This document shows, piece by piece, positions 60,757-64,000 of a DNA stretch of 64,000 nucleotides. Where the stretch lies: contig NZ_CP095740.1 of NCBI RefSeq assembly GCF_023078455.1, positions 310,001-374,000 on the forward strand, read 5' to 3'. The stretch's first letter is position 1. Each line of letters begins with the position of its first letter. The position numbers were made by a program, and so were the translations under genes. The notes under the pieces were generated by a model. The model was not told where the DNA came from, searched no databases, and saw only the letters and a program-made list of their open reading frames with translations. Source of the stretch: Luteibacter aegosomatis. Lineage in GTDB: Bacteria > Pseudomonadota > Gammaproteobacteria > Xanthomonadales > Rhodanobacteraceae.

Positions 60757-63375
60757 TCACGGACCTTCGTGGGTGTGGTGGCGCTGCTTCTCGTTCGCCA
60801 CGTGGCGTTCGTGCAGCGAATCGCCCGTGCCGGAGGCCTGCGGATCGTCGGGCGGCCGCGCGTCGAGGTCGCGGTCGTTCTCGCCGCCGGGCGTGATCTT
60901 GAGGATCGAATGGCGCACTTCGCGGGCGAGGATCACGCGGGCGTCGCGCACCATGTCTTCCAGCGCGTCGGCGAAATCGAGCTTGCCGTTCTCGTCGGTC
61001 CACACCACTTTCTGCTCGCGCAACTTCTGGATGAAGCCGCGGAACAGCGCCTTGTCGAAGAATTCGGGCGCGGAGAGTTCGTTGAGCAGGCTCAGGCGCT
61101 GCGCGGTCAGCGTGCACGCGGTTTCCAGTTCGCCCGAGCTCATCGTGTGCGGACCGTTCTTCACCAGCGCGGCGATGGCGATGTAATAACGCTCGAAGGC
61201 CTGCAGCATGCTGCGCGCGATGACGCGAAGCTGGTAGGCGCCGTCGTCCTGTCCCGGTCCGCGTTCGAGCAGGCGGCCTTCGCCGTTGGATTCGAGCATG
61301 CCGCGTCGCACGAAGAAATCGATGGTGTCCTGCACCTGATTGGCGAAACCTTCTTCGTCCCACGGCAGGAACAGCTCGCCCTGGATGAACGGATAGATGA
61401 TCTTGCCCAGGCGCACCACCGACGAACGCGACATGCGCCGGTTGTTGAGGAAGCACGCGGCCACCCAGGCGGCCGCGGCGTTGAGGTGCAGCACGTTGTT
61501 GCGGAAGTAGGAAAGCAGCACCGCCTGCTCGCCCTCGGTCACCAGCACGTCGCCCAGCGGGTGTCGCACGCGGCGGATCCAGCCCATCTGTTCGCCGTAG
61601 GCGATGATGCCCGGGGGATTCATCGGCGTGATCGTCACGCGGTCGGAGTAGGGCAGCTCCTGGAACATCGCCTTGGTCAGTTCCAGCTGCACCAGCAGAT
61701 CGTTTTCGGCCATCGCGTGCTTGGGCGTCGCCAGCAGGGCGAGCGCGAGCAGGTTGATGGGGTTCACGTCGGCCGCGCGGTTGATGTTCACCTGGATGCG
61801 CTCGGCCAGGCCGTCGACGGCGCGATTGAGCCATTCGGGCTTGGCGTCGGGATCGGCGGTGGCTTCGCGCCAGTCGGCGGCCGCGGCTTCGAGCACGGGC
61901 TCGAGCAGGATTGGCTCGCCGAAGTTCAGGGTGACGTGGCCGTAGCGCTGGCGAAGCACCTTGAGGCCGCGGATCAGGCCGAGCAGCGATTCCTTCTCCT
62001 TCGGCTTGCCCGACAGCTCGCCGATGTACGACTTGCCTTCCATCAGCTTCTCGTAGCCGATGTACACCGGCTGGAACAGCACGGGACGGCGCGGCGCGCG
62101 CAGGTAGGCGCGTACCGTCATCGCGAGCATGCCGGCGCGCGGCGTGAGCAATCGGCCCGTGCGCGAGCGGCCGCCTTCGATGAAGTATTCCAGCGGTACG
62201 CCACGGTCGACGAGCTGCGCCAGGTATTCGTTGAACACCACCGAATACAGCGCGTTGCCCTTGAAGCTGCGGCGAAGGAAGAACGCGCCGCCGCGACGCA
62301 GCAGCGGCCCGATCAGCGGCAGGTTGAGGTTGACGCCGGCCGCGATGTGCGGTGGCACCACGCCGGAGTGATGCAGCTGATACGAGAGCAGCAGGTAGTC
62401 GGTGTGGCTGCGGTGGCTGGGCACGTACACCACTTCGTGACCGGGCGCGATGGCGCGCACCTTGTCGAAGTGATGCATGGCGATGCCGTCGTAGAGCTTG
62501 TTCCAGAAGTTGGACAGCAGGAACGACGTGGAGCGCACCACCGGATGCGAGTAGTCGGCGGCGATCTCCAGCGCGAAGTCGCGCGCCCTCCGCTCGGCCT
62601 TGGCCTGGGTGATGTTTTCCTTGCTGGCCGTGGCGGCGACCGCGTCGCGCACCGGTTGCGCGTTGAGCACCGCGTCGACGACCGTGCGGCGGTGCGACAG
62701 ATCGGGACCGATGACGGCCGCGCGGATGCGCCGGAAGTGGGTGCGCAGCACGCGGGCGATCTTGCGCGTGAGGCGCTCGGAGGTGAGTCCTTGCGACTCG
62801 GTCAGCACGTTGCGCAAGGAGACGGGGGCCGAGAAATGCACGACGGTGTCGCGGCCGTTGAGCAGCAGGGCGAGCATGCGCCGGAAGCGGCCGACGACGA
62901 GCCAGTTTTCCGCGAACAGCACGCTGAACCAGCCCGATTCGCGGTTGGGGGCGCGGCCGACGTAGATGGATACCGGCACCACCTGGATGTCGCGTGAGGG
63001 ATCGTCTTCCAGCGCGCGGATGAGCTGGCCGATCGGTTCCTTCGGTCCGCGCGCATCGGTGCGGCCGAACAGCCAGCCGTGACGGCGGCTCAGCGAGAAG
63101 ACGGAGCGCCGCCGGCGTCCGGGCAGTTCGAGCAGTTGCATCGGACTGGGCAGGCCGGCCTCGCGGCATGCGCGCTCCAGGATCAGCGCGTCGGAGGTAC
63201 CGTCGCGCTCGATGGCGTAGCAGACGGCCGCGCCGCCGTGCAGCAGGCCGGCGGGCTCCGCGGGCTCGCGCTTGATCTTCACCCAGGGCTCGAGCAGCCG
63301 GCCCAGCAGCTTGAACCACCAGGGCGAACGGGCGACATGGACGTGCGGATCCGCACTCATCGGAATTTCGGACAT
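60757..63375 (-). CDS. plsB: Glycerol-3-phosphate 1-O-acyltransferase PlsB
   Basis: 872 aa. Acylates glycerol-3-phosphate at the membrane, first step of phospholipid synthesis. The catalytic dyad is in HRSHTD (H321, D326), followed by PPHIAAGVNLNLPLIG, GGAFFLRRSFKGN, the substrate-binding FIEGGRSRTGR and FQPVYIGYEK. The length is close to E. coli (about 807 aa) with an extended C-terminus. ATG 63375 or the ATG five codons on (MSADPHV) could be the start. It lies upstream of the toxin-like pair on the same strand, 126 bases apart. Confidence 0.95.
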   Translation of the reverse strand: MSEIPMSADPHVHVARSPWWFKLLGRLLEPWVKIKREPAEPAGLLHGGAAVCYAIERDGTSDALILERACREAGLPSPMQLLELPGRRRRSVFSLSRRHGWLFGRTDARGPKEPIGQLIRALEDDPSRDIQVVPVSIYVGRAPNRESGWFSVLFAENWLVVGRFRRMLALLLNGRDTVVHFSAPVSLRNVLTESQGLTSERLTRKIARVLRTHFRRIRAAVIGPDLSHRRTVVDAVLNAQPVRDAVAATASKENITQAKAERRARDFALEIAADYSHPVVRSTSFLLSNFWNKLYDGIAMHHFDKVRAIAPGHEVVYVPSHRSHTDYLLLSYQLHHSGVVPPHIAAGVNLNLPLIGPLLRRGGAFFLRRSFKGNALYSVVFNEYLAQLVDRGVPLEYFIEGGRSRTGRLLTPRAGMLAMTVRAYLRAPRRPVLFQPVYIGYEKLMEGKSYIGELSGKPKEKESLLGLIRGLKVLRQRYGHVTLNFGEPILLEPVLEAAAADWREATADPDAKPEWLNRAVDGLAERIQVNINRAADVNPINLLALALLATPKHAMAENDLLVQLELTKAMFQELPYSDRVTITPMNPPGIIAYGEQMGWIRRVRHPLGDVLVTEGEQAVLLSYFRNNVLHLNAAAAWVAACFLNNRRMSRSSVVRLGKIIYPFIQGELFLPWDEEGFANQVQDTIDFFVRRGMLESNGEGRLLERGPGQDDGAYQLRVIARSMLQAFERYYIAIAALVKNGPHTMSSGELETACTLTAQRLSLLNELSAPEFFDKALFRGFIQKLREQKVVWTDENGKLDFADALEDMVRDARVILAREVRHSILKITPGGENDRDLDARPPDDPQASGTGDSLHERHVANEKQRHHTHEGP

Positions 63376-63391
63376 CGTGGGATTGTACGGC

Positions 63392-64000
63392 CTAGCGAAC
63401 GTGGGCGGCGGTCACCGGCGTGGCGGCGCGGGAGGGCTCCGCCGGGATGCTGGTAGCCGGTGCGGGGGTGTTGAGCAAACGGGCATGCTCGGCGCGCACG
63501 TCCTGGAGAAGGTCGCTGTCGTACCAGCGCCCGTCGAGCAGCACCAGGGTGACGTCGGTCTGGATCGGCTTGTCGAGCAGGGTGTAGGTGATCTTCACGT
63601 GGGCCGAGGCGCCGCTGTTCTCCAGCGTGTCGATGCTGGCCGCGTCGAAGCTCTTGTCCAGCGAGAGGCCGTAGACGTCGAGCAGGCGCTTGAGCCCGTT
63701 CCAGCCGGTGGCGTAGGTCGCCATGGATTGCTCGAAGTCCAGCGCGTGCAAGGCCTCGGGCGTGGAGAGATGCGCGTTGCGAGCGGTGTCCACCACGATG
63801 GCGATGGCTTGCTTCGCCTTGGCCTGGTCGCCCCAGGCCACGGTCTGGGTCCATGGCGCGATGACGTTCACCACGTCGCGCAGCTGCCGCTTCTGCGATG
63901 CGTTGAGATCCTTCTCCTGATCGATGGCGGTCAGCGCCATCGACTGGCCGACGCCCGAGATCAGCGGCATCTGGTCCTTGTAGTCGCGATCGAACCGTAC
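63392..64000 (-). CDS. Hypothetical protein, C-terminal part (cut by the window end)
   Basis: The frame remains open to base 64000, so the N-terminus is outside the window; about 202 residues are visible. They contain MPLISGVGQSMALTAIDQEK, a helical middle with LDFEQSMATYATGWNGLKRLLDVYG, and VTLVLLDGRWYDSDLLQDV, then a Pro/Ala-rich tail. I do not recognise the family. It ends 16 bases before plsB and is probably co-transcribed with it. Confidence 0.65.
   Translation of the reverse strand, partial: VRFDRDYKDQMPLISGVGQSMALTAIDQEKDLNASQKRQLRDVVNVIAPWTQTVAWGDQAKAKQAIAIVVDTARNAHLSTPEALHALDFEQSMATYATGWNGLKRLLDVYGLSLDKSFDAASIDTLENSGASAHVKITYTLLDKPIQTDVTLVLLDGRWYDSDLLQDVRAEHARLLNTPAPATSIPAEPSRAATPVTAAHVR

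Overview
The window is GC-rich, densely coded and has no tRNA, rRNA, phage or insertion-sequence genes that I can see. Gene content points to a yellow-pigmented gammaproteobacterium of the order Lysobacterales (Xanthomonadales), most likely Rhodanobacteraceae (Luteibacter/Dyella type). It has an atpIBEFHAGDC operon followed by glmU, a xanthomonadin-type aryl polyene locus with a XanB2-like chorismatase and a flavin halogenase, aerobic heme and ubiquinone genes, and a glyoxylate shunt. The genus is inference from gene content, not a database match.

Layout. 1-7035: ATP synthase operon (atpI is cut by the window start), ending in a clear terminator. 7214-9748: DUF748 protein and glmU. 9832-20436: pigment locus. 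XanB2-like chorismatase (-) is divergent from ACP, dehydratase, LpxL-type acyltransferase, LolA-like carrier, MMPL exporter and a second hotdog protein (+). These converge on ketosynthase, chain-length-factor-like protein, glycosyltransferase and halogenase (-). No ketoreductase or aryl-activating ligase is present. 20536-27071: YdcF-like protein, hemF, a secreted VNG-repeat protein, gpmA, DUF1453 protein, a GlnK-type PII, ubiK and comM. 27345-32341: small secreted unknown, a gene-poor stretch with a candidate sRNA, aceA, aceB and a divergent LysR regulator. 32342-37115: PlsC-like acyltransferase, arfB, truC, ubiB, ubiJ, trmL. 37123-37512: two tiny membrane proteins (70 and 27 aa) behind a near-perfect sigma-54 promoter. 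37690-45062: M16 peptidase, lipoprotein, and a marR-aaeB-aaeX-aaeA efflux operon. 45152-53954: GNAT, DUF465, ttcA, tyrB-like, rdgC, YgjP-like metallopeptidase, alpha/beta hydrolase, M1 peptidase, ubiE. 54006-60630: two tandem paralogous 1.1-kilo-residue toxin-like proteins, the upstream one ending in a domain resembling HYD1-type ADP-ribosyltransferases. 60757-64000: plsB and a partial gene.

Ties between genes. XanB2-type enzymes make 3- and 4-hydroxybenzoate, which feed the pigment and ubiquinone. The window also carries ubiB, ubiJ, ubiK, ubiE and an AaeAB-type hydroxybenzoate efflux pump, so one aromatic-acid economy links several blocks. Two families of intergenic inverted repeats recur. 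One has six copies (7057, 9753, 22249, 36564, 45066, 49991), with arms up to 34 bp perfectly paired. Family and function names rest on motifs read by eye. Long reading frames opposite real genes are high-GC shadows and are omitted.
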